Of a stretch of DNA of 64,000 nucleotides, positions 21,431 to 35,735 are shown in pieces. Origin of the DNA: Epichloe hybrida (lineage: Eukaryota; Ascomycota; Sordariomycetes; Hypocreales; Clavicipitaceae); contig JAFEKR010000006.1 in NCBI GenBank assembly GCA_019022495.1, positions 3,463,632 to 3,527,631 of the forward strand, given 5' to 3'. The notes under the pieces were generated by a model. That model saw only the letters and a list, made by a program, of their open reading frames with translations. It did no database searches and was not told the origin of the DNA. Each line of letters begins with the position of its first letter. The stretch's first letter is position 1. A program made the translations under genes and the position numbers.

Positions 21431-24108
21431 AGAAGATCTGTCATCCTGGGATGACAAAGCGTGCTGGACTATTGGGCACGTATGGAACAAAAACAAAAAA
21501 AAACGTAGATCGTTACGTTACATTGGTGATGATGGAAGGAGTGATGTACGTACTTGGGTCTGAAGCTTTACGATGATGGAGAACAGAAGCCGCTGCAATA
21601 TATTATCAAAGGACACTCAAGGGAGGGCTCGGTCAACATTCGCGCAAAGTAGGGCACAGCATTTCGGCGTAGAGGTACAAAATGACGGAACGGGCAAGCG
21701 CTTTGGGAATGGAGAATTGGACAATTTTGCGTAGAGATGCGCGAGCCATAGCTTGTGTTGATAGGACAGTAATGAGTAGTTGATTCATGAATGACGGAAT
21801 TCCCTGTCGCGCAGCTCAAACCTGCCTTGCTTCTTTGTACTGCAAGACTGACAACACATGACCCTTCCCGCGACCAACGGCCCAACTCGCTGGCTTCGTG
21901 GCCGACAAAATCTGGCGCGGCAACGACCCGTTGATTAACCCGGACCCAACCTCCGGGACTTCTGCAACGAGTCTGGAGAAAAAGTGATGGTAGCTGCCTC
22001 TACCATGTGGCGGATGGCGGATGGCGGGACACAGGCCGTGTCATTTTTTTATTCAGGATTTTCAGCATTCTGAAGTGACATCCTGCCGCGTTGATGATAC
22101 CGGCTCATTTGTCTGCCTTGTTTCTCACCAGATCAGCCCGTCTCAAGTAACACCAATGGCTCCCAGAGCTATTCAAGACACATCTGTGGAGCATCTGTCA
22201 CGCACCATTTGGCCGCTTATTACGAGACACTTCCCGTGGCCGTTCCCGTCAAGCCGTCAAGTTTGACGGGTGACGGCTCACCCATCCCACCAAAAAGTTC
22301 CCGACTTTTTTGAGTAGCGCCCGTCATCAGCCCGTCACCAGCCCGTCAATCCAACCGCCCAAAGCGAGCCCTCCTTTCCCCCGAGCGTGCAGGCAGGCGC
22401 ATGTTCTGTTTCAGGCTTAGCTGCCTTGCTGCCGCGTCTTGTACTTTGGCCCGCCGCGCCTTGCGATGCTTGGCCTTCCAGAGTTAATTTGCGCGAGTTG
22501 CCAGTTGTTTTCCACGTGTCCCATGCCCTTGCCTCCTTTGGACAAAGGGGTTTCGCTTGTTTTTACCGAGATCCGATGCGGCGAGAGCCGAATACGTCAT
22601 GGCTTCGCTGCTTCTCTACAAACTCTACAACTCTACGACTGAGCGTCAGCCATGCCCTTTTTTTGCGAAGCTGGATGCGGCAAGGTTCAACGAGGGCATC
22701 CCCTCGTGCATTCATTCCCCCGCATGGTTTGGGTCATCTGCGCCGTATTGCCAAGAGAAGGGCTGGGGCTTTGTTGAGCTGCAGCAAAAGCTCCGCTGTT
22801 CACAAAACTTTCCCCAGATAAGAAGCAATGTCGATGCTACTATAGCTAGTACACATATGCGGACGTATGCATCTCATTACGCGAACAAAGCACACACTCA
22901 GACAGAATAGACGAGGCTTGGCCAGCCGTAACGCCGCATTGGTCTGGTACCCCCCCCTTATCTCCCCCGCAGCCCAAGAATGCTCCTTCCTAAAAGAAAC
23001 TGTTTCATTTACCACAAAGTGGAGCGAGCGAGCGAGCAATGCATGTAGCCGATATTCCCCTTCCCCCTTCCCACCCCTTCCTGGAAAACAATCCGACTCT
23101 AGCCTCTTTGCAGTTGCTGAGCATGGCTGAGCATGGCTGAGAATGAAGAGCGTCAGAAGCCCTGACTCGGGGCCCATGGCGACTAGCCGAACTCGGGGAT
23201 TTTTTTCTTCATTCCCGACAGAGAGTTCCCCCTGCAAAAAAGAAACGGTCGGCAGCAGCGGAAAGTTTGATGTGTCAAGACGCTGTTACTGCTGCCGCGT
23301 ATGGCACGACAACAAGTCATACTGTTCCGTGTCTTGCTGCTTTGCGCAGATTGACGAGGAGGGACATGTCTGTGCGAACGGCCAAAAACAAGACTTGAGG
23401 CCCTTTCGCTGTCAAACCCGAAAAAGCATGACTCGGTCACCGTTGATACCGCCCCGTTCATCCCTACCCAGGCGGGCCGACGATGTTTAAACACATTGGC
23501 TAATGCGTCAGACAAAGCGGTGCAGCAAGATCGGAATTGACTGATGAGACTCCAAATTGCTGCCGCCATGATGAAATCCACAAAGATAGGCACGCAGGCA
23601 AATGGGCCTCAACAGAAAGATATGCTCGCATCTGACCCGATTACGACAGTCATAATATAGCGTCCTTCACCCTTTTGGGTCCATCTCGATTCTCCACCAT
23701 CTATCAACGTGCCTAAAGGGTTCTCATTGTGTGATTCCTGATATCGCCAAGGGTCTTCGTTGTATAGAAAGACTGTGGACGCACTCCAGATCCAATTTTG
23801 ATCAGAATGTCCACGCTTATTCGTCGCACTGACCTCGCCCACTTGGCAATGCTGAGGCAGTTTGGTCGTGATGGATAAAGGAATACAATCTAGGGCCAAC
23901 ATAACTCTTGTTGCTGTTTGTACCGACATGGGGACGTCTTCTTGCGCGGTGAATAAAGATGGGCGTTATTCCGGGTCATCTGGCGACGATGAACCACATC
24001 TCGTCAAGCTGTGCGATACGGTTATACTTGATTCTCACTCGTTCGTTTCAACTGCTCATTCATCCATTCACTCACTCGTTCATGTAATTGTCCTTCGTTC
24101 AGACTACA
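21431..24108. other. Long gene-poor spacer
   Basis: 2.7 kb without a supported gene. Short direct words such as CAGCCCGTCA recur near 22324-22350, and a GAGCGAGC word repeats near 23022. ORFs at 22387-22821 (+) and 23183-23593 (-) show no family signal and Ser/Arg-rich random composition. A 106-codon minus ORF at 23609-23929 has more protein-like composition but no family I recognise. It may contain promoter elements of the secreted-protein gene. Confidence 0.5.
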
Positions 24109-27006
24109 ATGTTATCAGCAGCATATGCAGTCGCTCTTCTACTGGGGGTAGCGCCCTCGACTTATGCGGCCCAGCCGCCGCGACCGCGATATCCATTCAC
24201 AAATGGAACCACGAGTGGGAGCGCTGAAGCTAAAGTCGAGATGAAAGCCGACACCAAGTCAGCTGGCCCCGGGTGTGCTGCCAGTTATCCTTCCTCGAAG
24301 CCTTCGCCAACCCAGTCTCCAACATCATCAACATTTGTGAACACTGCGCCAACAACTACTTTGTCTCCCAACGTTCACTGGTCATGCGATACAAAAGCCG
24401 TGGAGAACATTGTTCCAATCCAGCCAGGGAAAGGCTCTGATCTCTACTATGGAGTTTCGGGTAAGGCTTACTTACTCACAGCCCTTCAAGCCCTTCACTT
24501 TCCTCTGTATAGTACATTCGACTAACAGCGCAAGATCCCTCCGAGTCCGGCCACTTTGCTTTCCTCACATACTTTTTCACGCTCCCTTCCGTCAACGTCG
24601 ACCATACCGATCATGTCACAGTTCAATATCGTGATAACGAGGGGATCACTGCGTTATTCACCAATCAGGACGCCTTCAACCAAGCGCGCCGCAGCTGGTC
24701 TACCCGTGATGGGTTGATTCTCATTGCCCACGTCGCTGGCTGCGGGGACTACGCCAAGGGCGAGAGATGCTATTTCAACGTCACCGACCTCGAATTCAAG
24801 GACCAGGAGCTCTCCATCGTTGCCAGAGGTGATTCTAAACATCCCGATGAAATCGTCACAACGGGCGAAACCGAATGGGGCTGGTGGGACGCCCGCAAAG
24901 AAAAGCTTGCCCCTGTTGTTTCCACAACAGCCTCTGGCAATGCTTCGACCTGGGTTTCCACAACAGCCTCTGGCAATGCTTCGACCTGGGGCTCACGTCT
25001 TCCTACATCATCCCAAGTTGCAGCCCCAATGGGTGATGAGACTGAGGGCGATGCCAGTCTTGGTAGATCCACCACGGGGCAGCTTGGTTGCGTGGCTCCG
25101 CCAGACATTACAAACGGGTTGCCGACAGCGTGCTTAGGGTCAGGCTTTGACCAGATCCTTGATGATAACCTTGGCCATGGTAAATTGAGCATAGAATCTG
25201 AGCGATTCCTGGAAGGGCTTAAATCAAGAGATTCCACCGGCTGGAACCCGACGAGTTCTGCTTTATCTCCCATTGCCGAAAAGATGGGACGCAGATCCCT
25301 AACACAGCGTGACATATGGTCAAGAATTAGGAATTTCTTCAAAGCCCCCATCGAAGCCTTCTACAGTTCAATAGCCAGCGCAACGTCTCTCGAAGGCGGC
25401 TTCGACCGGGACTTATCGTTTCAGTATCCGGATCCGAAATCACCAAACAAAGCTGCCAGGACTCTGACTGGTACTGCGGTACAAACGCAATCTCCTTGGG
25501 GTGCTGCGATCCTCCTTAAAACCTTCGGGTCCAATGCTACGAGAACAGCGCCCGTCCACATGAGTGTGTACTGCGTTGGATGTGGTGTCTCTGGCCATGC
25601 CAAAGTTGCAGGACGCGCGAAATGGTCGCTGCTCAAGGGTCTTGAGGAAGGTCACATTGAGCTGAATACCAATCTCAAATTCGTGCTGAAGATCGGCATC
25701 GACGGTCGTGCAGAAAGGCGAGAAGACTTTTATACTCACCTAAACACCTACGGGTTGCCTTCGCTCTCCTATGGCATCGTCACTGTTGGGCCTTTTGTCA
25801 CTGTGGGTGTGCGTGTTGGCGTTTCAACATCAGTAAGGGGCAACTTCCTGGCCGGTGCTGAAATGGGCATGCAAGATTCCTTGGTCGTCATGGATCTCGT
25901 TGACTCAAGCCAGAATAAGCAGACAGGCTGGACGCCCTACTTCAAGCCCATATTTGAAGCAGCTGGAGAGGTTGACGTTTCAGCAGAGCTGGGTATCCCC
26001 ATTGGCTTGAAATGCGGCTTCAGAGTCTCGAGGTGGGAGAAAGCCGTTGGCGTGGTTGAAGAACCTTCGATCAGGGGAGTTGCCCGGGCAACTGGTTCTG
26101 CTGGACTGAACAGCTCCGATGGCGGCTTTGGTCGTGGCTGTGACGGAATCATGACCGAGATCAGCTGGCGCAACAAAATCTGGGTTTTGAAAAGTTCCAA
26201 GGGCGCCCCGTCCTATGATACAAATGATAGAGCTTTTGCTCGCAAATGTATCAGGTGAGCAGTTGTGGCCCCCCCCCCCCCCAAACCCCAAATCCACATG
26301 AGACATGAACGGGCCTAGTTAACAGGGAGTGATGGATAGTGAGACGGTTTCCTCTGATGACGGTGGAGAGACGATTGACGCTCACAATTCATCCACCCGA
26401 GCTGCCAGGCATTTCCACCAGAGTCTGGAGGCGCCCTCTCGAGTCAATGAGCCAGGCCAGCTGACGTACAGCATGGCAACTGTTCCCACCGAACTGTATG
26501 ATGTTGCCGCCAACACCAGGCTTTCTCGACTCGTCAACCCCCTAGGATCTACAAAGGTCATCTCCTGTGCCAACGGCAACTTGTATGCTGTTCGGAACGA
26601 CAGCAGCGACGGCGAGTACTGTTTTGGACTCTGGGAGACCACGCAGCGGTCGGAAGTTGTTCACGACGGCGTGCACCGGCCGATGCATTACTACAGTAAT
26701 ACCATGTCTGTACTCGGCGTCTCACGACTTCGTGCCACTGACGCGGGCGCGGTGCCGCGAACGTCGGTCGCTGTGGCATTGTTCCCTCTTCGCCGTCCCG
26801 GGGGCCAGGACCTCTATGTCGCAGTTGACGCATCACAAGAGGTATACTTTCCCGTTGCCTGTGACTTTGTCGACGGGAGCGCGTCCAAGGTCTTCCTGGC
26901 AAGAGATCCGGTTCGAGGTGTCGAGACACTGCAGAGAAAAGACGCCATGCACGCGGTTACTGGAGGCGAGGTGGCCAAGTGTCAGCTATTGGCCATCAAG
27001 ACTTGA
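24109..27006 (+). CDS. Large secreted protein of unknown function
   Basis: Three exons: 24109-24460, 24529-26254 and 26340-27006, giving 914 residues. A signal peptide is clear (LSAAYAVALLLGVAPSTYA), followed by a Thr/Ser/Pro-rich linker and a cysteine-containing module beginning about residue 95. There are several N-glycosylation sequons. Layout resembles fungal secreted proteins carrying paired domains of unknown function (DUF7029/DUF7223 type, from memory and not checked). The middle region is beta-rich. The C-terminal 220 residues read like a separate lectin- or fibre-type domain. The ATG at 24109 is used because the upstream in-frame codon is TTG. The third exon could instead be a separate small gene, but splicing at TAG|T keeps frame. 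Function unknown. Confidence 0.7.
24918..24989 (+). repeat. 36-bp in-frame tandem duplication
   Basis: Two back-to-back copies encode the 12-residue unit STTASGNASTWV/G in the secreted protein. The copies are nearly identical in DNA, so the duplication is recent. Each copy adds an N-glycosylation sequon (NAS). Confidence 0.9.
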
Positions 27007-28778
27007 TGACGGCGGCGAGGACATTCTTGAACATATTTTTTTATTTTTTTATTTTTTTATTTTATTTTTTTATTTTTAAATTTTAGTTTTACATTTCTTT
27101 CGAAGCTATATTCTGCGTTATTCAAAGTTTCAATATCCCAGCATATGACCCATTGTCGAGCATTCGACCCTCCTGAGTCCTCTTGGAGGATTTAGCCACT
27201 CTTCAAAGTTACAGATTTAAAGAAATTGATAAATCATACATGTGCAACACGTGCAACACATGCAGCAGCCAAGCCAGCGTGGTGAGTGAGGTGCCAAATG
27301 TACATGGTGAAGCCGCCCCGACTCTGGGGAGTCACGGGTCATGGCATTGAGAGAACTGTGAATGCGAATGAGCCGCCAGATTTCGGCCTGCTGGTATGCT
27401 GGGGATGCACAAAGCGAATCAGTCTGCATGTTGGTGCGACTCGCGCCCCTCTAACTGAACTACCGTGCACGCTCGTCGCTCGTAAAAGTCCAAGTCGTGG
27501 AACGTGACGCGCATGTCTCGATTCGCGACAGCATGTGATGACGTCTGTCCACACGGTTCCGACTCCCGAGCGCCTTGTTCTCCATTTGTTGTTCGGCATT
27601 GTCATGACCAAGCAGAGCTTTTTGTGTGTTTGCTATGCCCCGTCCGGGACAAACACGCCTCGATCGAGGGAGCTCGGAGCAGTCCTTCCATCGGTAACGA
27701 GGCACAAGCCCGTTTTGCCATTCAAACTACGTCCCGGGCAATCGGTAAGCCACCGGGACCAACGGCCTCATGGGAAACAATATTTTTCTTCCCGCCGTCC
27801 ATGACACAATGTCCGATGGCCTCGGCTCTCGGATATGTCGCCTCGATACGCCAGGACAAAAGAATGGCCAGCGAAATGCTTCCGGGATACGAGGCAGAAG
27901 GCGACTTTCTGGCCCTCATATGGTCATCCTGATTCCCAACCAACCAACCAACCAAACAACCAACCAACACGCATGTGTTCAGTGGTCACCCTCAATGTCT
28001 CCATCAATACGCCTTTACCGTCCCATTGGTATTGCGATACCACTGGGGGCACCGTTGGCAGACACTGGCGGGCAACTGCGGGATTTGTTGGTTCGTCCAA
28101 GAGTATTGTCATGCCACTTAGTCTCGTCCCCCTTGCCCAGTCACTCACTGCCTGCATCTCGGCGCGAGCCTCATCCGGGGGCGAGACCATGTCGCAGATC
28201 CTGAAGAGCTGAAAAGGCTTTTGCCATGTCTTGGACTCTTGGGTACCAGCCCGTCCGCGTCTTTTCTCCACTTCCAGGCTGGTCCAGCTCCCATTCATTA
28301 TTCCCTTTCAACATGAGGACCTGAGGGGAATGTTGGGGTTCCAGTCCGTTGGAAGACGAAGCGGACTTGCTCGGCCATACGCAATTTGACCATGTCGTTA
28401 CACTGCATGGTCGAAGGATAGGCATGAGATCTGATTCACGAAACGGCATCGACGCCATGGCGGGCCATCTAGATGCCTAAAAAGAAAAATTAAAAGCAAA
28501 CAATGGCTCCGGGGATCCTTGATCGCGAGGAAAGGGGGAAGAGCTCTTGAGTCTTGAGTCCCGGATAACGCATGAGCGACACTCAAAATGCTGCCAAAAC
28601 GCCAGCTCGCGTAGGTATATTTCGGAAGACTCAGAATGTTGAATCGTGGTAGATATATGCCACGTTCACCCCCTTACCCCCCTGCTTCCCCCATTGGGTA
28701 TTGTTCATATTCTCGTGATGTGAGTAGAACCAAACTGGCAAGGGGGCCCTTGAGTACCGTAAAAGAAGAAGTCCAGAT
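27007..28778. other. Gene-poor spacer with T/A-rich tract
   Basis: 1.77 kb without a supported gene. A T-rich low-complexity run (ATTTTTTT words) lies at 27034-27090 just after the secreted-protein stop. A CCAA-rich simple repeat is at 27938-27968. The ORFs here lack family signals. The last 100 bp precede the monooxygenase start. Confidence 0.5.
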
Positions 28779-30956
28779 ATGAAGGTTGCCATCATTGGAG
28801 CAGGCCCATCTGGACTTGTCACTCTGAAATACTTGGCCGAGGCTCACGAGTATCTCGGTTGTGAGCCCGTTGAAGCTCGCCTGTTTGAGTACCAGCCTCA
28901 GGTGGGAGGCACCTTTGCCGCCCGCGTTTACGAAGATGCCGAGGTGAGTTTCCATTCAGTCTTGACCACGCACCAAGTACCCCGCCTGATGAAATACTTT
29001 AGTTGGTTTCCTCGAAACAGTTGACGACATTCTCCGACTTTAGAGTCCCGAGCGGCGGGGACTTCCTCAGCGCGACCAGGTACGTCGAGTACTTGAACGA
29101 CTACTGCACGCACTTTGGTCTTTGGCGGCACATTCGCCTGAGCACGCGGGTTCTCTCGGTGAGGCGACGATCACCAGGACACACGGTTGTTTATGAACAT
29201 GGGGGGGAGCACGCCGAGTGGGCTTGCGATGCCGTGGCCGTGTGCTCCGGCTTGCACGTCGAGCCCAACATGCCCCTGATACCAGGACTGGAGAATGTGC
29301 CGAGGGTCATTCACTCGTCGCAGTTCAAGGCCAGGAAGCAGTTCCACGACGCGAGGATCGTCATGGTCGTCGGCTCGGGCGAGACGGGCGCAGACATATC
29401 CTATCTTGCCGTCACGACGCCCAGAGTCGAGAGAGTTCTCCTCTGCCATCGGGATGGCGTCCACTTTGCGCCAAAGGTCGGTTGAACTCGCTGGCCCCCT
29501 CTTCCTGGGCCTCGGATTGAATTCTGCCGGTTTCGTTCGCGCCCGGGCTGGCTGACGTTTTTTTTGTCGTAGAGAAATCCCGGCCCTGTGATTCTCCCGG
29601 CCCTTCGGAAACCAAATCCAGGGGAGCCGGGTATCCCGATCGATGTCAGCAGGGCGAATATGTTTGATACTGCGTACGTGCACCGGATTCTGCGCCAGAA
29701 CGATGCCTTGCTGTGGGGATATTACAACATGTACATCAAGTGTCTCCTGTTCATTTCATCGGGGACAACGTTGGGCATGGACCAATGGATAGGCGGAATC
29801 AGTCCGGAGCGACACCATCCGTCAAAGAGTATGTTGCCCCGTCCCGTCCGTCCACGCGCCAACCCGTCACTCACATCATCGCGTTCACACTTCAGTATTC
29901 TTCAACAAGTCCATGAAGGTATGCCCCTACATCAGCCAGCCGTATCGTCCGCAAATACCTGGCCCGCGATTATGGCTCTATGCACTGCGGTCGGCGTTGG
30001 TGCAAACGCCCATCCCGGATACCCAAGGTCGACGCGTGGATCTCGCACCCTGGCCGCAATGCATCGATGCCAGGGGAAATGTCAAGTTCGTCGACAACGG
30101 CCGCCTGGAATACGAACGGCTGCGAGGCCAGGAGATTCGTCCGGACATGATTGTGCTATGCACAGGCTACAAGCAAAGCTTTCCCTTTCTCAACAACGAC
30201 AACGACGGCAGCAAGTCCGCCCTGTCATATCCGACGCCCGAATGCGCAGATGTCCGGCAGGTCTGGAGGCGAGACGATCCGTCGGTCGGGTTCATCGGGT
30301 TCGTCAGACCCTCCCTCGGTGCCATACCTCCGTTGGCGGAACTGCAAGCCCAGCTTTGGATCTCCCACCTGCTGGCACCTCACAGGATTCCGCGCCCCCT
30401 GGTGCCCGAGGATGAGAGTCACTACAAGCTTCGGGCCATGCCGGGTGCGCGGATCACATATGGGGTCGACCACGAGAGCTACGCATATCAGCTGGCTCTC
30501 GACACGGGGTCCGCGCCAGGCTTGTGGGACATGATCGGGCTGCTTTCCTGGAGGCGGCTCGCGCAGTCGCTCAAGCTGATCATCATATGGATCTTCGGCG
30601 CGAACATCAACACCAAGTTTCGGCTGCAGGGCCCGTGGAAATGGGACGGGGCGGTTTCGTTGCTCGCTTCGGACGAAATATGGCACACCATCACCCGGAG
30701 ACCCATCATTTTCGGTATTGCCTTCACACCTTCACTCCAGTTTCCAGAGCAAGCCTCGAGTCCGTCATGAGTTGCTAAATACCAGTTAGGTCACTTTGCC
30801 GTTTCCATAATTCCAATAGCCATCTTTGGACCGATCAACTTGCTGTGTTGGCTTTATGCGACTATGGAGGCTTTTCTTGTCGTGGCATACATATCCATCG
30901 CGGAAGCCCTGGGTCTGTCTTTTACTCTGGAAGCACCGAGGAAGCAAGTAGAGTGA
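28779..30956 (+). CDS. FMO-like FAD-dependent monooxygenase with C-terminal membrane segment
   Basis: Five exons: 28779-28943, 29003-29476, 29573-29828, 29896-30714 and 30790-30956, giving 626 residues. The FAD motif GAGPSG is at residues 7-12. An FMO-type block VIHSSQFK and an NADPH motif GSGETG follow in exon 2. A Baeyer-Villiger-like or FMO DMIVLCTGYKQ block (ATG-like motif) is in exon 4. The last 60 residues contain hydrophobic spans (SIIPIAIFGPINLLCWLYA, AFLVVAYISIAEAL), suggesting membrane attachment. The family oxygenates nucleophilic N or S atoms, or ketones; substrate unknown. Intron 2 has an unusual GTCGGT donor. It sits alone between spacers, with no biosynthetic partners visible. 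Confidence 0.83.
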
Positions 30957-31886
30957 GTGATGTTGTCATCTGGAACGGGCCAAGCATCGTCGCGCCATCA
31001 AGTTTGGGACGTTGCGGAGACCCCCTGTTGGATCAACAATTTGAATACATAACCTTTGGCGTTCTAATTGAAAGCCTTGAGTTCAGCGGTGCCCCCGAGT
31101 CCTGTGTGAACCGGCCATTTAGCGAGTTTGCTTCCCTTTGTTCTGACGCCCCTTCCCAAACAGGCAATGGCCGAGTCTGCCCAGTGCCCAACAGGATTCG
31201 TGTCTCATGTTTATCATGTCAAGAACCGTGTGCTTCCCTTCGTAATGTCACGGTCTCGTCTTCAAATATGGAAACGCGTTCAGGTGACGTATCCCCGTAA
31301 GAATCTGGGTTTTTGTATGCGTTCATGCTGATCTTCCGAACCTCGAGATTACCAACGACGCGTCGCCTGGCGTTTCATCCTCGGCCCGGATCAATGGTGC
31401 ACACGGATCTCGCACATGTGCAATGGGATGAAAGAGAATCGGCAGACTTTCCCAGCCTTGGTTGTGAGACGAGGATGCGAAAGCGATGAACACGGATCGA
31501 AAATCGAAACGCCTGCCTAGGCACAGACATTTCTCACATGGATGATCATGTGTGCCCTCCCCTCTCTCGGCACGTGCGGATGACGATGGGACGATCGCTA
31601 ACGGCGTCCGGCAGCCCAATCGCAAACTGAGCTAGACAACAGATGCAGGTGCAGCTAAACCAAAAAAAGAAAAAGTTGCACCTGAACCGATGATTATCTG
31701 CCTGCCATTTCGAGGTGGGTATCTGACCTGACCGCCGCCGTTCTCTGAGGGCATTGAGCACTTCTGGCCAGCTCCTCCTTACTTAAGAATCCTACTCATC
31801 AGATCAGTGACGATTGCCAGCTTACGCTCCAAAAGGCTCTGCTCTGCTCTGCCACTGAAGGAACGTGATATCCCAACTTCTAAGCC
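30957..31886. other. Intergenic, monooxygenase to CRAL-TRIO gene
   Basis: 930 bp. No supported gene on either strand. The last 100 bp contain CTCTGCTCTG words and likely hold the promoter and leader of the CRAL-TRIO gene. Confidence 0.5.
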
Positions 31887-33525
<1,639 letters not shown>

Positions 33526-33895
33526 GTTATCTTTATGAACGGGCATACACTGATGGAATTTTTTTTTTTTTTTTGAAATGTGCGATGAGTATGAACCTTT
33601 GTGGTAGATAGTGTCGTCCCATTCGTCTATCTCTTTTGTTTGAGTGGCGAAGAAGAAAAATATCTCCTTGAGAGGGCTTTGTGCCGGTAGGTAGGTAGGC
33701 TCAGTCAAGGTTCGCCATCGAGTGTGCACGACTTTGAGATGGAAAGCTGCAGTGAGCGCTTCGCTACCGATAGCTTCGTCAATGTCATTTTGCCACGGCC
33801 CGAGTTCCGATACGAGCGACGTGGTGTCTTGTACAAGAGAGACCGAACCCGTATTTAACGACTTCTAAAACGAGCAGCCTTCGTCGCATCTTTTT
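33526..33895. other. 3' flank between CRAL-TRIO gene and relic
   Basis: 370 bp without a supported gene. I looked on the minus strand for the missing photoreceptor core after the relic ends at 33896 and did not find it. Confidence 0.5.
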
Positions 33896-34664
33896 TCAAC
33901 ATTTATAGCCATTATTCTCGCATGACAAGTACTGTGTCGTGCGATTAAACTCTTCAGACATGAAAACAATGGAATTGTCATGGCGGGAAGGGTCCGTGAG
34001 ACAAAACACTTCAGCCAACCCCTCCGATGCATTACTTGGAGTCCCCATGATTCTGTGCCGAATCGAGACGGAGACTGTTTGAATCCATACATGAGTGATG
34101 TACATGAGTAGATCTCCACGCACCAACATATCGAAAGCTGCGTGCACTTCATCTTGCAGCTCGTGGTTGGCTGTATGCTGAGCTTGATAGTGTTTGTGGG
34201 TGAATCCAAAGTCTTTCAACGGGCCGGGTTGGCGAAGCACGGCGTTGCTGTATTCGATAGCGCGAAGCACCTTTAATGCGTCCAGGAAATAGCGACACCG
34301 AGGCTGGTTGATCGAGGTCCAGGAAGTTTGAGAATTTGTAAAGGTGTGCCAAGTCGTCAAAAGTAGACTGCAGGTGACGGGTTGAGAAAAGTAGCTCGGA
34401 GCACTTTCCAAGTGCGTATTTGAGACTGCTGGTGTCATTCTGCTCGACTGGCATCACCAGGTCAAAACTACCGGGGTCCAACACATTTTCGCCGATGGGG
34501 TCAATACCATCAGAACCGCCTTGTGATGCTTGCAGTGTTGGTAAGTTTCCTTCCCGGTTTTCGCTTTTTCTCGGTAGCGGAGATACTGGTGGAAGAGGTA
34601 AGGGTTTCACTGAAAAGTCGGCCTCATCCAGGCTTGGCTCGCTGTGGCTACTGATTACCCACAA
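33896..34664 (-). pseudogene. Relic of a LOV/PAS photoreceptor-like gene
   Basis: Two overlapping minus-strand frames together resemble the upstream half of a fungal LOV-domain protein. The first frame (from 34664) gives an acidic N-terminus and LQSTFDDLAHLYKFSNFLDL. The second (to 33896) gives RYFLDALKVLRAIEYSNAVL, then LLMYITHVWIQTVSVSI and EGLAEVFCLTDPSRHDNSIV, ending soon after EEFNRTTQY. In intact relatives these blocks are in one frame, so about one base was lost or gained near 34285-34300. The LOV core with its flavin-binding Cys (NCRFLQ motif) should follow and is absent. I infer a frameshifted, 3'-truncated relic. Family assignment is from memory of conserved wording. Confidence 0.6.
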
Positions 34665-35735
34665 TGACTCTCTGTTAGGAGCCTTGTTTCTAGCAGGTCG
34701 TTTCAGACCGAAAAAGCGAACTATAGAACGTACCTAGATACAGCCGGGGAAAACGGTAACGGTATGACAACTGTTGATGTGTTGGAAGGGTTCATGCCAG
34801 CCGGTGTAATCGTTATGATGGCATCACGAGTAAGCAAAAATAAGAACAATAAACGAAACAATCCAACGGTCTGAATGGCATGAAATGCACAACACGGCTT
34901 AGTTCACCGACAATCAAAGGTCGTGAAAAGCGAATAAACGTTGACAGAGTACTTCTAGCGAGTTGATAACAAAGAAACTGGCATCCCCTGGATCATGGTA
35001 ATACCGGGAAGGGCTTGTTCTCGTGGTAATTTATGTCCATTGCCATGCTTCGCACTCGACAGATCGATTCCCAGGATCTCCGATGATAGCCAGGGACTTT
35101 GAAATCGAAGTTAGCAAGTTGATTCTCGGCACGGGAAGAATTCTCGAAGAAAAGAAAGATGCTACCACCCCTTGGCGTTCTGGGATTGGAATTGAGTGTC
35201 CGGTATGATGTAATACCTCAGAAAAAGAATAGTAATAATTGCTTACCGACTCCCTATCCTCATCAAATATGATTTCTCAAGTCTCTGGTGTCGACATGTC
35301 CAACGTTCAAAGCTAACCCTCTGTGGCACCGTGGCACTTCTTTGTGGGCCTCGATGAAGGACGAAAGGACCAATGTCTTGATGATGTAATAGTTAGTTGC
35401 CAAAGCCACATGGTTTGCCTTTGGGAGGTTCGAACTAACAGTCGGGAAATGTTACCAGTCACTCGCGTCGACCAACGGCAATATGAGGAATTGTTGAAAA
35501 TTGCGATCGCACTGCATTGTTGCTACGAAAATATCATTCCTTCCGGCTCCCCGGGAGGAACAGGTTGTCCTGTCAGGTGCGGTGAACGAATTCGAGATCG
35601 ATTCCGTACGGTTGAGAGCTTCCAATAGCCGCAAGTCCTAACTTTACACTCATTTCCTGATAAGCCCGCTTTCGACTCGATGCTCATCCTTGTCGTTTTC
35701 CGGCTAGTGCAGGGGCAACGACGCCGAAGAAGATA
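34665..35735. other. Intergenic between relic and proteasome chaperone gene
   Basis: 1.07 kb without a supported gene. ORFs at 35023-35208 and 35323-35628 (+) have no family signal. Part may be the decayed 5' region of the relic. Confidence 0.45.

Noticed and set aside
22387..23593. Candidate ORFs in the 21.4-24.1 kb spacer
   Set aside because: Random composition, no splice-supported extension and no recognised motif.
26332..27006. Separate gene starting at the internal ATG after the secreted protein
   Set aside because: Splicing at TAG|T keeps frame across an 85-nt intron and there is no room for a promoter. I keep it as exon 3, with some doubt.
27938..27968. CCAA simple repeat considered as a CRISPR-like array
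   Set aside because: No spacers or regular repeat length; it is a simple sequence repeat in a eukaryotic genome.
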